A DNA stretch of 64,000 bases from assembly GCF_000698575.1 (NCBI RefSeq), contig NZ_JFHD01000006.1:186001-250000 (forward strand), read 5' to 3'. Under the pieces are notes generated by a model. It ran no database searches. It had not been told where the DNA came from and saw only the letters and a list, made by a program, of their open reading frames with translations. This DNA comes from Caballeronia zhejiangensis. GTDB lineage: Bacteria; Pseudomonadota; Gammaproteobacteria; Burkholderiales; Burkholderiaceae. Positions 18,297 through 28,160 of the stretch are shown here, in pieces. The translations under genes and the position numbers were made by a program. Each line of letters starts with the position of its first letter. The stretch's first letter is position 1.

Positions 18297-18956
18297 TCAG
18301 CTGAAATCGGCGTCTTTCGGCGCGATCGGCAGCGCGCTGATGCGCTTCACTTCCGCGCCGTCGAGCCAGTTCGGCGAGCGCGCGACGTAGAGCACCATCG
18401 GCAGCGTGTCTTCGCCCCAGAAGATCTGGTCGTTGACGAGGAAAGTCGGCACGCCGAACACGCCCATCGCTACGGCGCGGTCGTTGTTGTCGCGCAGCTT
18501 CGCCTTGACGTCCTCATCCTCGATGCGCGTCACGGCCTCCGGCATGCCGACGTGCTCGCACAACGCCTTGAAGCCTTCCGGCGTCGCGGGATCGCGCCCT
18601 TCGCGCCAGATGTAGCGGAAGATTTCGCGCACGCGGGCGATGTCGCCGTCGGCGAGCACGGCAAGACGCAGCGCCTTGCTCGTATCGAACGGATGGGCGG
18701 GCGGCATCTTGAACGGAATGCCGAGCTGCTCCGCGCGAAACAGCGCGTGCCGGTAGGTGAAGACGCGCTTGGACGGAATCGTCGCGGCGTGCGGCTGGCC
18801 CCAGCGGTCGAGCAGCTTCATCAACTGGACGGGCACGAGCTCGAACGGCATGTCGGGCCACTTCTCATGCTGCTCCAGCAGCAAGTACGAAAACGGCGAT
18901 ATGAAGTCGAAGAAAAAGTACGGATGACCGGTGCTGGTCGAATGCGGGGCACTCAT
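18297..18956 (-). CDS. 2-hydroxychromene-2-carboxylate isomerase family protein (DsbA-fold)
   Basis: A 219-residue protein of the HCCA isomerase/kappa-GST group of the thioredoxin fold. It begins with YFFFDFISPFSYLLLEQ (Ser in place of the redox cysteines, as in this family) and ends with GVFGVPTFLVNDQIFWGEDTL. Characterised members isomerise an intermediate of naphthalene breakdown using glutathione. No other naphthalene genes are present, so the substrate is unknown. The ATG at 18956 has a strong AGGGAGAAGG-type ribosome site. It is upstream of the NahR-type LysR gene on the same strand. Confidence 0.88.
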   Translation of the reverse strand: MSAPHSTSTGHPYFFFDFISPFSYLLLEQHEKWPDMPFELVPVQLMKLLDRWGQPHAATIPSKRVFTYRHALFRAEQLGIPFKMPPAHPFDTSKALRLAVLADGDIARVREIFRYIWREGRDPATPEGFKALCEHVGMPEAVTRIEDEDVKAKLRDNNDRAVAMGVFGVPTFLVNDQIFWGEDTLPMVLYVARSPNWLDGAEVKRISALPIAPKDADFS

Positions 18957-19095
18957 GTTCCCTTCTCCCTGAGATTCCGTGGCTTTGCTCGCGCGGCGGC
19001 GGGCTCTGAGCCGCATCTGTTCGTTTTTTGTCGTGTCCTGCATGACGGATGCAGCGCGCGGCGTCGCATCCTTTTTAACGTTTCTCCAACAGATA

Positions 19096-20571
19096 TTACG
19101 TGCTGCCTTGCTCCGTGTCTGCTCGGCGAACGACACCGGCCGCATGCTGTTGCGCCATGTCGCGCGCGCGGGTTTGGTCGGCCGGGGCGACCGGCGCGTG
19201 CGCGAGACGCTCCCGCACGAAACCGATGTGCTCGCGCAGCACGTAGAACTGATCGGCGAACGCGAGCGGCATCTTCATGCGATTGACGGCCGTTTCGATC
19301 GCGTCGATGCGGTCGAGCAGGGCGTCGCGCTGCGCGGTGTCGGGGCCGCTGATCGCTTCCCGCTCTATCGCAATCAGCGCGCCATACCAGCGGTAGATGC
19401 GCGATTTCACGCGCCATCGATACAGCCCTGGCACGAGCCGCAAGCCCGGAATCAGCACGACGATCAGCGGCACCAGCACGACCAGCACGCGATCCGCGAG
19501 ACTCGCGACCCAGAACGGCAGCGAACGGTACAGAAAGCTCTTGCCCGATTTGTAATAGCGCTCGGCGTTGTCGCTGATGCGGAATTCGTGCACGAGCGGC
19601 GCGGGGAATTCGTTCGCCCGCTGCAGAAGATTCGCGCGCCCGTGCACCTCGCGCGCGGCTTCGATCAGCAGATCGGAGAGCGCCGGATGCAGGCTGTCGC
19701 GCGCGACCAGTTCGGCGGTCGGCGCGATCATGTGGACCGCGCGCGGCGGCAGGTTGCGGGCGAAATCGAAGGCGCCCATCGGCAAGTCGATTTCTGTCAG
19801 ATACGGAAAACGGCGCGCGTAGGCGTCGGCCTGGGCGAAATCCATGAAGCGGATGCCCGACGTGCGCAGGAGCTTCGCCATCGTCGGCGGCTGCGCGGAG
19901 TCGCCGGTCAGAAAGGCTGCGTCGATCTGGCCGTCTTCGAGCGCTTTCGCCGCTTCGTCGCCGGCGAGCGGCAGCAGTTCCGTGTCGCCGCCCGGCTCGA
20001 TGCCGTTCGCCTTCAGCAGATTCAGCGCGAGCACGCGCGTGCCGCTGCCTTCCGCGCCGATCGCGAGCCGCCTGCCCTTCAGCTCCGACAATCGGCTGAC
20101 GACCGTCGCGCCGCGATAGAACACCGCGAGCGGCACGTAGGACACGCTGCCGAGCGATTCCAGATTGTCGTGCGTCGCGCCCGGCTTGGTCAGGCCGCCC
20201 TGCACGAAGCCGACGTCGACGTTCGATTTCGGGTCTTCGAGGCGCGTCAGGTTATCGAGCGAGCCTTGCGTCTCGAGGATGTTCAGCGTCACGCGGTTGC
20301 GCGCGAGGATCGTCTTGTATTTCTGCGCGCTCGTCCAGAACGAGCTGCCTTTCGGGCCGGCGGCGATGGTCAGCGTGCTCGGCGGCGCGGGCTGGATCAG
20401 CCGCACGGCGGCATAGAGCGCGGCCGCGCACACGAGCAGAATCGGTCCGAAGGTGAGCGCGAGATCGCGCCATGAGATCGCGACGAAGCGCGCGCCGATT
20501 CTCGGCAAGGGCTTGCGTTTGGGCGGGACGTCCGGATCGTGGCCCGGATTGTTTCCTGAAGGGTGGGTCAT
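19096..20571 (-). CDS. Membrane-anchored TAXI-type TRAP solute-binding protein
   Basis: A 491-residue protein with an N-terminal membrane segment (about residues 36-60, LTFGPILLVCAAALYAA), a periplasmic TAXI-type binding domain (LTIAAGPKGSSFWTSAQKYK, VGFVQGG, GAEGSGTRVLALNLLKANGI, AFLTGDSA) and a second membrane segment near residues 355-380 followed by a cytosolic helical tail. TAXI proteins normally deliver ligands to a fused DctQM permease; none is encoded here. The two membrane anchors and the cytosolic tail suggest a sensor or scaffold rather than a transport subunit. The start at 20571 gives a short basic N-terminus. Ligand unknown. Confidence 0.85.
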   Translation of the reverse strand: MTHPSGNNPGHDPDVPPKRKPLPRIGARFVAISWRDLALTFGPILLVCAAALYAAVRLIQPAPPSTLTIAAGPKGSSFWTSAQKYKTILARNRVTLNILETQGSLDNLTRLEDPKSNVDVGFVQGGLTKPGATHDNLESLGSVSYVPLAVFYRGATVVSRLSELKGRRLAIGAEGSGTRVLALNLLKANGIEPGGDTELLPLAGDEAAKALEDGQIDAAFLTGDSAQPPTMAKLLRTSGIRFMDFAQADAYARRFPYLTEIDLPMGAFDFARNLPPRAVHMIAPTAELVARDSLHPALSDLLIEAAREVHGRANLLQRANEFPAPLVHEFRISDNAERYYKSGKSFLYRSLPFWVASLADRVLVVLVPLIVVLIPGLRLVPGLYRWRVKSRIYRWYGALIAIEREAISGPDTAQRDALLDRIDAIETAVNRMKMPLAFADQFYVLREHIGFVRERLAHAPVAPADQTRARDMAQQHAAGVVRRADTEQGST

Positions 20572-21198
20572 CTGGTCGGTAATCTTGAAACTTCGTGCGT
20601 GCGAGCTTACCCGATCGCGATGCGCCCACGTCTGCCCGAACGTGTTCGACGAGGCGCGCGAGCGGCGCGTCCGGACGGCCGGCATGGCGTCGATGGTACA
20701 TGAGGTCGCGCGTCGCCCGGATGACCGCGGGCCCGGCGCGCCGTGTGACAGGCGTGTGTAGAAAGCGCGCGCGCTGTTGCTTGCGAACGGCGTCGCATAT
20801 GGCCGCATTGTTAAATGCTTTGCGCTAATGGCCGCGCTGGGCTAAATTGACGTTCGCCGCCGCACGACAAGGCTCCTCGCGCGCCGCAACCCGGAATGTG
20901 GGTTCGCGGACTGCCAAGCAGGGACCATGCGGCAGGTCATATTCGAGCCGGCGGGCGTCATCGCCCGAAAAAAACGGCCGTGATTTGTTTCGATCGCCAG
21001 TCTCTCGCAGCACCGTGAGCCGCATCCGCCGGCTTGTCGCCGCTATTCCCGCGTCAGTTTCAGGCGCCGGGCGCGCGCGGTCACGGTCAGCCGCTCGATG
21101 TCGTTGCCCAGCCGCTGGGAATGCGGCCCGCTTTTGAAGTGCAAAACGAGCGAAGTAGCAACTGTGCGAAGTCAACAAGCGAAACAAAAGGAGAAATC
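20572..21198. other. Intergenic region before the BON-domain gene
   Basis: 627 bp with no supported gene; open frames on both strands are Arg/Ala-rich and lack recognisable similarity or good start sites. It should contain promoters for the divergent TAXI-type gene and the BON gene. A 19-bp stretch at 21037-21055 resembles (15/19) one at 30476-30494. The A/T-richer part near 20795-20850 is a likely promoter zone. Confidence 0.5.
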
Positions 21199-21570
21199 AT
21201 GAAAGCAGTCGATCTGTTGAAGGCGCTGGGCGTGGTGGTGTGCGTGGCCGTGGCATCGAGCGCCTATGCGCAATCGAGCGACGCGGCGGCCACGAGCACC
21301 GACTCGGCAGCGGCGGCCAAGGCTCAGAAATCCGCGACCAAGAAAACCGATCGCAAGCTCGGCTACGACGTGCGCCGCGCGCTGTCGAAGGCGCAGGGCT
21401 TCGACGTGTCGAACGTGTTCGTGCGCGCGCGCAGCGGCGCAGTCACGCTGACCGGCACGGTGCCGGAAGGCGGCCAGATCGCCCAGGCTGAAGAAGTGGC
21501 GAAGGGCGTGCCGGGCGTGAAGTCGGTTTCCAACAAGCTCACGCTCGGCGTTCAAGGCGGCGGGCAATAA
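21199..21570 (+). CDS. BON-domain periplasmic protein
   Basis: A 123-residue exported protein: a signal peptide (MKAVDLLKALGVVVCVAVAS, cleavage near SAYAQ), a short Ser/Ala/Lys-rich linker, and one BON domain (about residues 50-118) with VRRALSKAQGFDVSNVFVR and GAVTLTGTVPEGGQIAQAEE, ending in GVKSVSNKLTLG. BON domains bind phospholipid or stabilise the envelope (OsmY-like). The ATG has an excellent ribosome site (AAAAGGAGAAATC). A single BON copy is short compared with OsmY, which has two; the group often has such single-domain proteins. Confidence 0.88.
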   Translation: MKAVDLLKALGVVVCVAVASSAYAQSSDAAATSTDSAAAAKAQKSATKKTDRKLGYDVRRALSKAQGFDVSNVFVRARSGAVTLTGTVPEGGQIAQAEEVAKGVPGVKSVSNKLTLGVQGGGQ

Positions 21571-21635
21571 TACGCGTCACAGGCAGTGGGCGGCATCCGT
21601 GATGCCGCAAGCTTCGCTCGTCTGGCGGGCGTTTG

Positions 21636-21667
21636 AACGGGCTCCGGCGTCTCCGCCGGGGCCCGTT
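21636..21667 (+). terminator. GC-rich hairpin after the BON gene, probable terminator
   Basis: AACGGGC-T-CCGGCG, TCTC loop, CGCCGG-G-GCCCGTT: a 7-bp and a 6-bp stem around one mismatch, 66 bp after the BON stop. The following sequence has only short T clusters (GTTGTCGTTTGG), so termination may be partial. Confidence 0.55.
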
Positions 21668-21795
21668 GTCGTTTGGCGCTTTTATCGCCGGCGCGCATGA
21701 AATCAGGTGTAACTGGCGTTCGATCGGCGCGATACTCGCATTGTCGATCGCTTGAAAATCGCATCACTCAATCGGAACGGATGGCGGAGATTCAA

Positions 21796-23943
21796 ATGAA
21801 AAGACTCGCGCGTTTCCCGAGGTTGCAGGCTTTGCAGGAGGTACCGCGAACGGCCGCGCTCGGCGCGCTGGCGTTGCTGGCGGCGGCGACACTAGCCGCA
21901 TGCCACGGCGGCGATGACGACAACGGCGGCGGCGGCCAGCCGGCCAACAGCTTGCCGAGCTTCATCTCGGGCTCGGTCAACACCCAGACTTACGACGGCG
22001 TCTCCGACGATTTGCTCACGGCCGGTCTCGGCAAGACGGGGCTCGCGTCGGCGACCGCGCCGACGTTCGCGAAGCCCGCCGCGCCGACGGCAGCCGAATT
22101 ACGCCGTCTCGCGATCTATTCGAACTACCGCGCGCTCGTCGACATGTCGGCGAACGGCGGCTACGGCCGCTTCTGGGGGCCGAATATCGATTTGAACGGC
22201 AACGACTCGCTCGGCGAAGGCAAGATCGCGGGCAAGGAGTACATCGCCTATGCGGACGATGGCAGCGGCAGGCAGAACGTGAGCCTGCTCGTGCAGATCC
22301 CGACGAGCTTCAATCCGGACCAGCCGTGCATCGTCACGGCGACGTCATCGGGATCGCGCGGCGTCTACGGTGCGATTTCGGCGGCGGGCGAGTGGGGCCT
22401 CAAGCGCGGCTGCGCGGTCGCCTACACGGACAAGGGCAGCGGCAACGGCGCGCAGGAAATTTCGACGACGCTCGTGACGCTCATCGACGGCACGCTCGCC
22501 AGTGCGGACATCGCCGGAACCAAGGCGATTTTTAAGGCGAACGTGAGCCCGTCCGCGCTGTCGTCGTTCAATTCGGCGTTCCCGAATCGCTACGCGTACA
22601 AGCACGCGCATTCGCAGCAAAACCCGGAGCAGGACTGGGGCAAGAACACGCTGCAGGCGATCCAGTTCGCGTACTGGGCGCTCAACGACATGTTCGGGCC
22701 GGTCAGCGGATCGACGCATCAGGTGCGCTACAGCAAGGGCAGCATCACGACGATCGCGGCATCGGTGAGCAACGGCGGCGGCGCATCGCTGGCGGCGGCG
22801 GAACAGGACACCGATGGCTGGATCACGGCGGTCGTCGTCGGCGAGCCGCAGATCAATCTGAATTTGCCGTCGCAGGTTTCGGTGCGGCAGGGCGGCGTGC
22901 CGGTCGGCTCGTTCGGCAGGCCGCTCGCGGATTACATGACGCTCGCGAACCTGCTGCAGCCGTGCGCGGCGCTCGCGCCCGCTGCGGCAGGCGCGCCGTA
23001 TCTGACGACGCTTCTGCCCGCCACAACCAACGCGATCCGCACGGCGCGCTGTGCGACGCTTGCCGCCAACGGCTTCGTCTCGGGCGGCACGACGACGGAG
23101 CAGGCGACCGATGCGCTGAACCGTCTGCATCAGGCAGGCTACGAGAGCGATTCCGACACGCTGCACGCGCCGATGTGGGATTCGCAGGCGGTCCCGGCCG
23201 TCGCTGTGACTTACGCCGATGCGTACATGAAAGCGAGCGTGCTCGACAATCTCTGCGAGTTCAGCTTCGGCACGACCAGCGCGGCGACGGGCGCGGCCGG
23301 CGTCACGCCGCTCGTCTCGCCGATGCCGACGATCTTCGGCAACGGCAACGGCGTGCCGCCGACCAACGGCATCAACCTGGTCTACAACGCGGGAACGACG
23401 GGCGCGGCGGATCATCGGCTGGCGACGCCCGATGCGAGCTACGCGGGCGCCGCCTGCCTGCGCGCGTTATGGACGAACGGCAACGCGACGATGGCGGGCA
23501 GCGTCAATGCGATCCGCGTGAACGCGAATCTCCGCGGCAAGCCCGCGATCATCGTGCAGGGCCGGGCGGATGCGCTCGTGCCGATCAATCATGCGTCGCG
23601 GCCGTATCTGGGTGCGAATCGCGTGGCGGAGGGAAGCAAGAGCCAGCTTTCGCTGTATGAGATCACGAACGGTCAGCACTTCGACGCGTTCCTGAGCGTG
23701 GCAGGCTTCGACACGCGCTTCATTCCGATCCACTACTACGACATTCAGGCGCTCAACCTGATGTGGAACCACCTGAAGAACAACGCGCCGCTGCCGCCGT
23801 CGCAGGTGGTGCGGACGGTCGCGCGCGGCGGCAAGGCGGGTTCGGCGCCCGCCCTCACGACGTCGAATCTGCCGCCCATCGCGACCGATCCCGGCGCGAA
23901 CGCGATCTCGGTGGCGGGCGGCATCGTCAACGTGCCGAACTGA
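21796..23943 (+). CDS. D-(-)-3-hydroxybutyrate oligomer hydrolase, lipoprotein-type signal
   Basis: Hydrolyses 3-hydroxybutyrate oligomers released from poly-3-hydroxybutyrate. The 715-residue product matches the 3HBOH family in length and in blocks such as PSFISGSVNTQTYDGVSDDL near the N-terminus, TATSSGSRGVYGA, and SITTIAASVSNGGGAS, where the serine before NGG is the likely nucleophile. The C-terminal half has GKPAIIVQGRADALVPINH, a probable acid-residue region, and NGQHFDAF with a likely catalytic His. The N-terminus ends its signal in LAAC, a lipobox, so it may be a lipoprotein. The ATG at 21796 has GGAG 8 nt upstream; an ATG at 21781 would add five residues. Confidence 0.92.
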   Translation: MKRLARFPRLQALQEVPRTAALGALALLAAATLAACHGGDDDNGGGGQPANSLPSFISGSVNTQTYDGVSDDLLTAGLGKTGLASATAPTFAKPAAPTAAELRRLAIYSNYRALVDMSANGGYGRFWGPNIDLNGNDSLGEGKIAGKEYIAYADDGSGRQNVSLLVQIPTSFNPDQPCIVTATSSGSRGVYGAISAAGEWGLKRGCAVAYTDKGSGNGAQEISTTLVTLIDGTLASADIAGTKAIFKANVSPSALSSFNSAFPNRYAYKHAHSQQNPEQDWGKNTLQAIQFAYWALNDMFGPVSGSTHQVRYSKGSITTIAASVSNGGGASLAAAEQDTDGWITAVVVGEPQINLNLPSQVSVRQGGVPVGSFGRPLADYMTLANLLQPCAALAPAAAGAPYLTTLLPATTNAIRTARCATLAANGFVSGGTTTEQATDALNRLHQAGYESDSDTLHAPMWDSQAVPAVAVTYADAYMKASVLDNLCEFSFGTTSAATGAAGVTPLVSPMPTIFGNGNGVPPTNGINLVYNAGTTGAADHRLATPDASYAGAACLRALWTNGNATMAGSVNAIRVNANLRGKPAIIVQGRADALVPINHASRPYLGANRVAEGSKSQLSLYEITNGQHFDAFLSVAGFDTRFIPIHYYDIQALNLMWNHLKNNAPLPPSQVVRTVARGGKAGSAPALTTSNLPPIATDPGANAISVAGGIVNVPN

Positions 23944-23947
23944 CGGT

Positions 23948-24712
23948 TCAGTGCGTCACGGTGGCCGCGGGCACTGCGGCCGCCGACGCCGCCGGGACTT
24001 CCGATGCGCCAGCCGCAGCCGCAGGCGCATCCGCATCCGGCCTCTGGATCGCGGTCGCGGCGGCGGGCGCCTGCACGACGATGGGCGTCGGCGTCAGCTC
24101 GGGCGAGCTCACGATGATCGACGGCGCGAGCGGCTTGCTTTTCACTTCGTCGCCGGCGACGGGCGCGCTGCGCGGCACCGTGTTCAGATAGTGGCCCATC
24201 AGACCGAAGAAGCGGTCATAGAACTTGCCGGCGGGCACGGTCTCGCTGGAAATCTTGACCATCGCGTCGCTGTTCGAGCGGATCGGCAGCGACAGCGAGC
24301 CGAGCACGCTCAAGCCCACGCTCGCGGACGTGTCGCTCTTCTTGAGCGCATAGCCGTCCTGCACGGCGTTCACGTACGCGATGCTTTGGTTCGTCGCGTT
24401 TTCGCCGGGCGTGCAAACGACGTGGAACGAGACGACGACGTGCGTTTCGGCGCTCGGCTGGAAATTCTTGGTCGCGTCGACGGTGTCGGGCTGGCCCATC
24501 GTCGTGAGAAACCCTTGCGACAGCAGCGCACGCCGCGCGGCCTCGCAGGTTTCGTTGACGGTGGCGTCGAAATTGTGCGCGAACGGGCTCACACCGGTGC
24601 TGAACAGCTCCTGCTGATAGCTCGGCGTGGTGGCGGCGCGGCCGCCGCACCCGACAAGGGCGGTCAGCGCGAGCGACACGAACACGAGACGCGACGATGC
24701 GAGAGATGACAT
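23948..24712 (-). CDS. DUF2242 family lipoprotein
   Basis: A 254-residue predicted outer- or inner-membrane lipoprotein with lipobox LVGC at residues 19-22 and a conserved body (SYQQELFSTGVSPFAHNF, NETCEAARRALLSQGFL, ETHVVVSFHVVC) of the DUF2242 family. The C-terminal 60 residues are Ala/Pro-rich and low complexity. Function is unknown. It converges on the 3HB-oligomer hydrolase gene with only 4 bp between. Confidence 0.85.
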   Translation of the reverse strand: MSSLASSRLVFVSLALTALVGCGGRAATTPSYQQELFSTGVSPFAHNFDATVNETCEAARRALLSQGFLTTMGQPDTVDATKNFQPSAETHVVVSFHVVCTPGENATNQSIAYVNAVQDGYALKKSDTSASVGLSVLGSLSLPIRSNSDAMVKISSETVPAGKFYDRFFGLMGHYLNTVPRSAPVAGDEVKSKPLAPSIIVSSPELTPTPIVVQAPAAATAIQRPDADAPAAAAGASEVPAASAAAVPAATVTH

Positions 24713-24820
24713 GAGCGGCTTAAGACGGAGAGCGAGAGGAACGAAGGGAGGCAGGTGAAGATTGTAGTGCCAGCGGTATCACCGACGAAAAAGCATAGGT
24801 CTTAGTTCCTTCAGCAAGCG

Positions 24821-24847
24821 AAAAGCCCGGCATGCGAGGCCGGGCTT
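24821..24847 (-). terminator. Rho-independent terminator of the DUF4148 gene
   Basis: AAGCCCGGC (24823-24831), 7-nt loop, GCCGGGCTT (24839-24847). Read on the minus strand the 9-bp stem ends in TTTT. It lies 38 bp past the DUF4148 stop. Confidence 0.85.
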
Positions 24848-24884
24848 CGTCGGATGCGGCGTCGCGCGCCGCTTTGCATTTCGC

Positions 24885-25235
24885 TTACGGGCGATTGAAG
24901 TCGACCGGATTGGCATCGGCGGCGGGACGGACGATACGGCTCAAAAAGCCGACGCGCGCCGGCTTCCCCGATGCCGACGCGCCATCGCTCACGCCGCCAA
25001 ACGACGCGTTCGATGCGCTTTGTTGCGCGGCCACGCGCGCTTCGGCGGCCTGAATCTCGGCGGGATACGTGGCTTGATCGGCCATCGGCTTGTAGCCGGC
25101 GCGTTCGAGTTGAACGAGTTCGGCGCGCACTTGCGCACGGGTGGCAGGCCCGTCTTCGCGCGCTTGCGCGAAAGCCGGCGCGGCGAGTACGGCTGCAATG
25201 GCGATGGCGGGAACGATTGATTTGAACTTGAACAT
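24885..25235 (-). CDS. DUF4148 domain-containing small periplasmic protein
   Basis: A 116-residue exported protein with a clear signal peptide (MFKFKSIVPAIAIAAVLAAP, cleavage near AFAQA) and the DUF4148 core TRAQVRAELVQLERAGYKP followed by ATYPAEIQAAEARVAAQ. This family is expanded in Burkholderiaceae; function unknown. The ATG at 25235 is preceded by CCGGAGGTCATC, a good ribosome site. It is divergent from groES across 384 bp and has its own terminator. Confidence 0.9.
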   Translation of the reverse strand: MFKFKSIVPAIAIAAVLAAPAFAQAREDGPATRAQVRAELVQLERAGYKPMADQATYPAEIQAAEARVAAQQSASNASFGGVSDGASASGKPARVGFLSRIVRPAADANPVDFNRP

Positions 25236-25384
25236 GATGACCTCCGGATGCTGTTTTAAGGAACGTCGCGGCGGAGTGTGTGTCTTTCCGTTGCTTCGTC
25301 GTTGAGATGCAGTCTAGGCTCCGGACGACCTAGGAAAAACCCTAATCCGACGAAATCACTTTTGTCGAATCGGCATTAATTCTG

Positions 25385-25409
25385 TCAATCGATTCTAAGT
25401 TTCGATTGA
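25385..25409. promoter_or_regulatory. Inverted repeat in the DUF4148-groES gap
   Basis: TCAATCGA (25385-25392) and its complement TCGATTGA (25402-25409) around a 9-bp spacer. It lies in an A/T-rich part of the 384-bp divergent gap, about 75 bp before the groES -35 element. Spacing is operator-like; no regulator is assigned. Confidence 0.4.
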
Positions 25410-25483
25410 TTTGATTTCCGCCTGTGGACGCAGTGCCGTTTTTCAAGAGCCAAGCTGCTTAAGCGTTTTCCCGGCCTTCGCGT

Positions 25484-25514
25484 CCTTGAAATTGTCAAAG
25501 CCGCTCCATATAAT
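25484..25514 (+). promoter_or_regulatory. Overlapping sigma70 and sigma32-type promoters of groESL
   Basis: TTGAAA (25486-25491) and a perfect TATAAT (25509-25514) are 17 bp apart, an ideal sigma70 promoter. The same bases read as a heat-shock promoter: CCTTGAAA (25484-25491), 14 bp, then CCATATAA. The CIRCE operator starts on the last base of TATAAT, so HrcA binding would block both. Confidence 0.85.
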
Positions 25515-25540
25515 TGGCACTCACTGCACGAGAGTGCTAA
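25514..25540. promoter_or_regulatory. CIRCE element (HrcA operator)
   Basis: TTGGCACTC-N9-GAGTGCTAA, one mismatch (G for A at position 3) from the consensus TTAGCACTC-N9-GAGTGCTAA. It sits at the predicted transcript start of groESL and is the known binding site of the heat-shock repressor HrcA. Confidence 0.95.
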
Positions 25541-25619
25541 CAAGATTGCCGTCCGGCGAGTTTCTTCTCAAAGGACGGGTTTTCCCGCGTTTTCAGTCTC
25601 AATCAAGAGAGGAGTGTGT

Positions 25620-25910
25620 ATGAACCTTCGTCCTTTGCACGATCGCGTCATCGTCAAACGTCTGGACCAGGAAACCAAGACCGCATCGGGCATCGTGATC
25701 CCTGAAGCAGCCGCTGAGAAGCCGGATCAAGGCGAAGTCCTGGCCATCGGCCCGGGCAAGCGCGATGACAAGGGCGCGCAAATCGCCCTCGACGTGAAGG
25801 TCGGCGACCGTGTTCTGTTCGGCAAGTACGCTGGCCAGACCGTCAAGGTCGACGGGCAAGAACTGCTCGTCATGCGCGAAGAAGACATCATGGCCGTTCT
25901 GGTCAAGTAA
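25620..25910 (+). CDS. groS: Co-chaperonin GroES
   Basis: The 96-residue lid of the GroEL folding chamber. [18 protein letters not shown], the mobile loop [15 protein letters not shown] and the closing [14 protein letters not shown] are canonical. Start at 25620 follows GAGAGGAGTGTGT, a strong ribosome site. First gene of the groES-groEL operon, under CIRCE/HrcA and heat-shock-type promoter control. The gap to groEL is 95 bp. Confidence 0.98.
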   Translation: MNLRPLHDRVIVKRLDQETKTASGIVIPEAAAEKPDQGEVLAIGPGKRDDKGAQIALDVKVGDRVLFGKYAGQTVKVDGQELLVMREEDIMAVLVK

Positions 25911-25945
25911 GCATCCTTCCTGCACGTTCGGCTTCGTCTGCCTGA

Positions 25946-27646
<1,701 letters not shown>

Positions 27647-27710
27647 TCTGGCGAAAGCCGATTACATCGGCGCGGGCTTCGAAAGAGGCTCGCGTCATGC
27701 CGAAAGAAGA

Positions 27711-27736
27711 AACCCGCAGCGATGCGGGTTTTTTTT
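27711..27736 (+). terminator. Rho-independent terminator of groESL
   Basis: AACCCGCA (27711-27718), GCGA tetraloop, TGCGGGTT (27723-27730), then a run to eight T. Ends 9 bp before the stop of the convergent gene. Confidence 0.93.
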
Positions 27737-27744
27737 CGTCCAGA

Positions 27745-28137
27745 CTATTTGTTCATTTCCTCGCGCAACTTCTGCGCGGCGGCCTTGTAGTCGTACGTCG
27801 GATAGAACTCCGTCCGATATCCGCCCCATGCGGTGCTTTCGATTGCGCGGTTGACTTCGCGCAACCGGTCGGCGGGTACGCGCAACGTGACGACCTGACC
27901 GATTCCCATCATCACGTACCACGACACCACTTCGACGCCCGGCGGCGGAAACTGCTTGAAGTAGCCCTGCTCCTTCAACTGCTGATTGATCTGGGGCAGC
28001 GTCTTCGATTCGTCGTGCTTGAGGAAGATCGTCAGCAGGAACGTGCTATCGCCGGCGGGCGTGGCGTTCTGAGCGTGTGCCGGCGTGGTCGTGAAAATGC
28101 AAGATGCGGCGAGCGTGGCCGCAAGCAGCTTGAGCAT
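27745..28137 (-). CDS. Small exported protein of unknown function
   Basis: A 130-residue protein with a signal peptide (MLKLLAATLAASCIFTTTPA, cleavage near HAQ). The mature part is compact and regular: FLLTIFLKHDESKTLPQIN, EVVSWYVMMGIGQVVTLRVP, REVNRAIESTAWGGY, then a Lys-rich helical end, suggesting a small alpha/beta domain, ferredoxin-like in pattern. I do not recognise a named family. Convergent with groEL; the next gene upstream on the same strand is 23 bp away, so the two may form an operon. Confidence 0.75.
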   Translation of the reverse strand: MLKLLAATLAASCIFTTTPAHAQNATPAGDSTFLLTIFLKHDESKTLPQINQQLKEQGYFKQFPPPGVEVVSWYVMMGIGQVVTLRVPADRLREVNRAIESTAWGGYRTEFYPTYDYKAAAQKLREEMNK

Positions 28138-28160
28138 CTGAGGAACCTCCAGAAAGAACT

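Noticed and set aside
20825..21187. 120-codon minus-strand frame upstream of the BON gene
   Set aside because: Arg/Ala-rich without similarity or ribosome site; it overlaps the probable promoter region of the BON gene.
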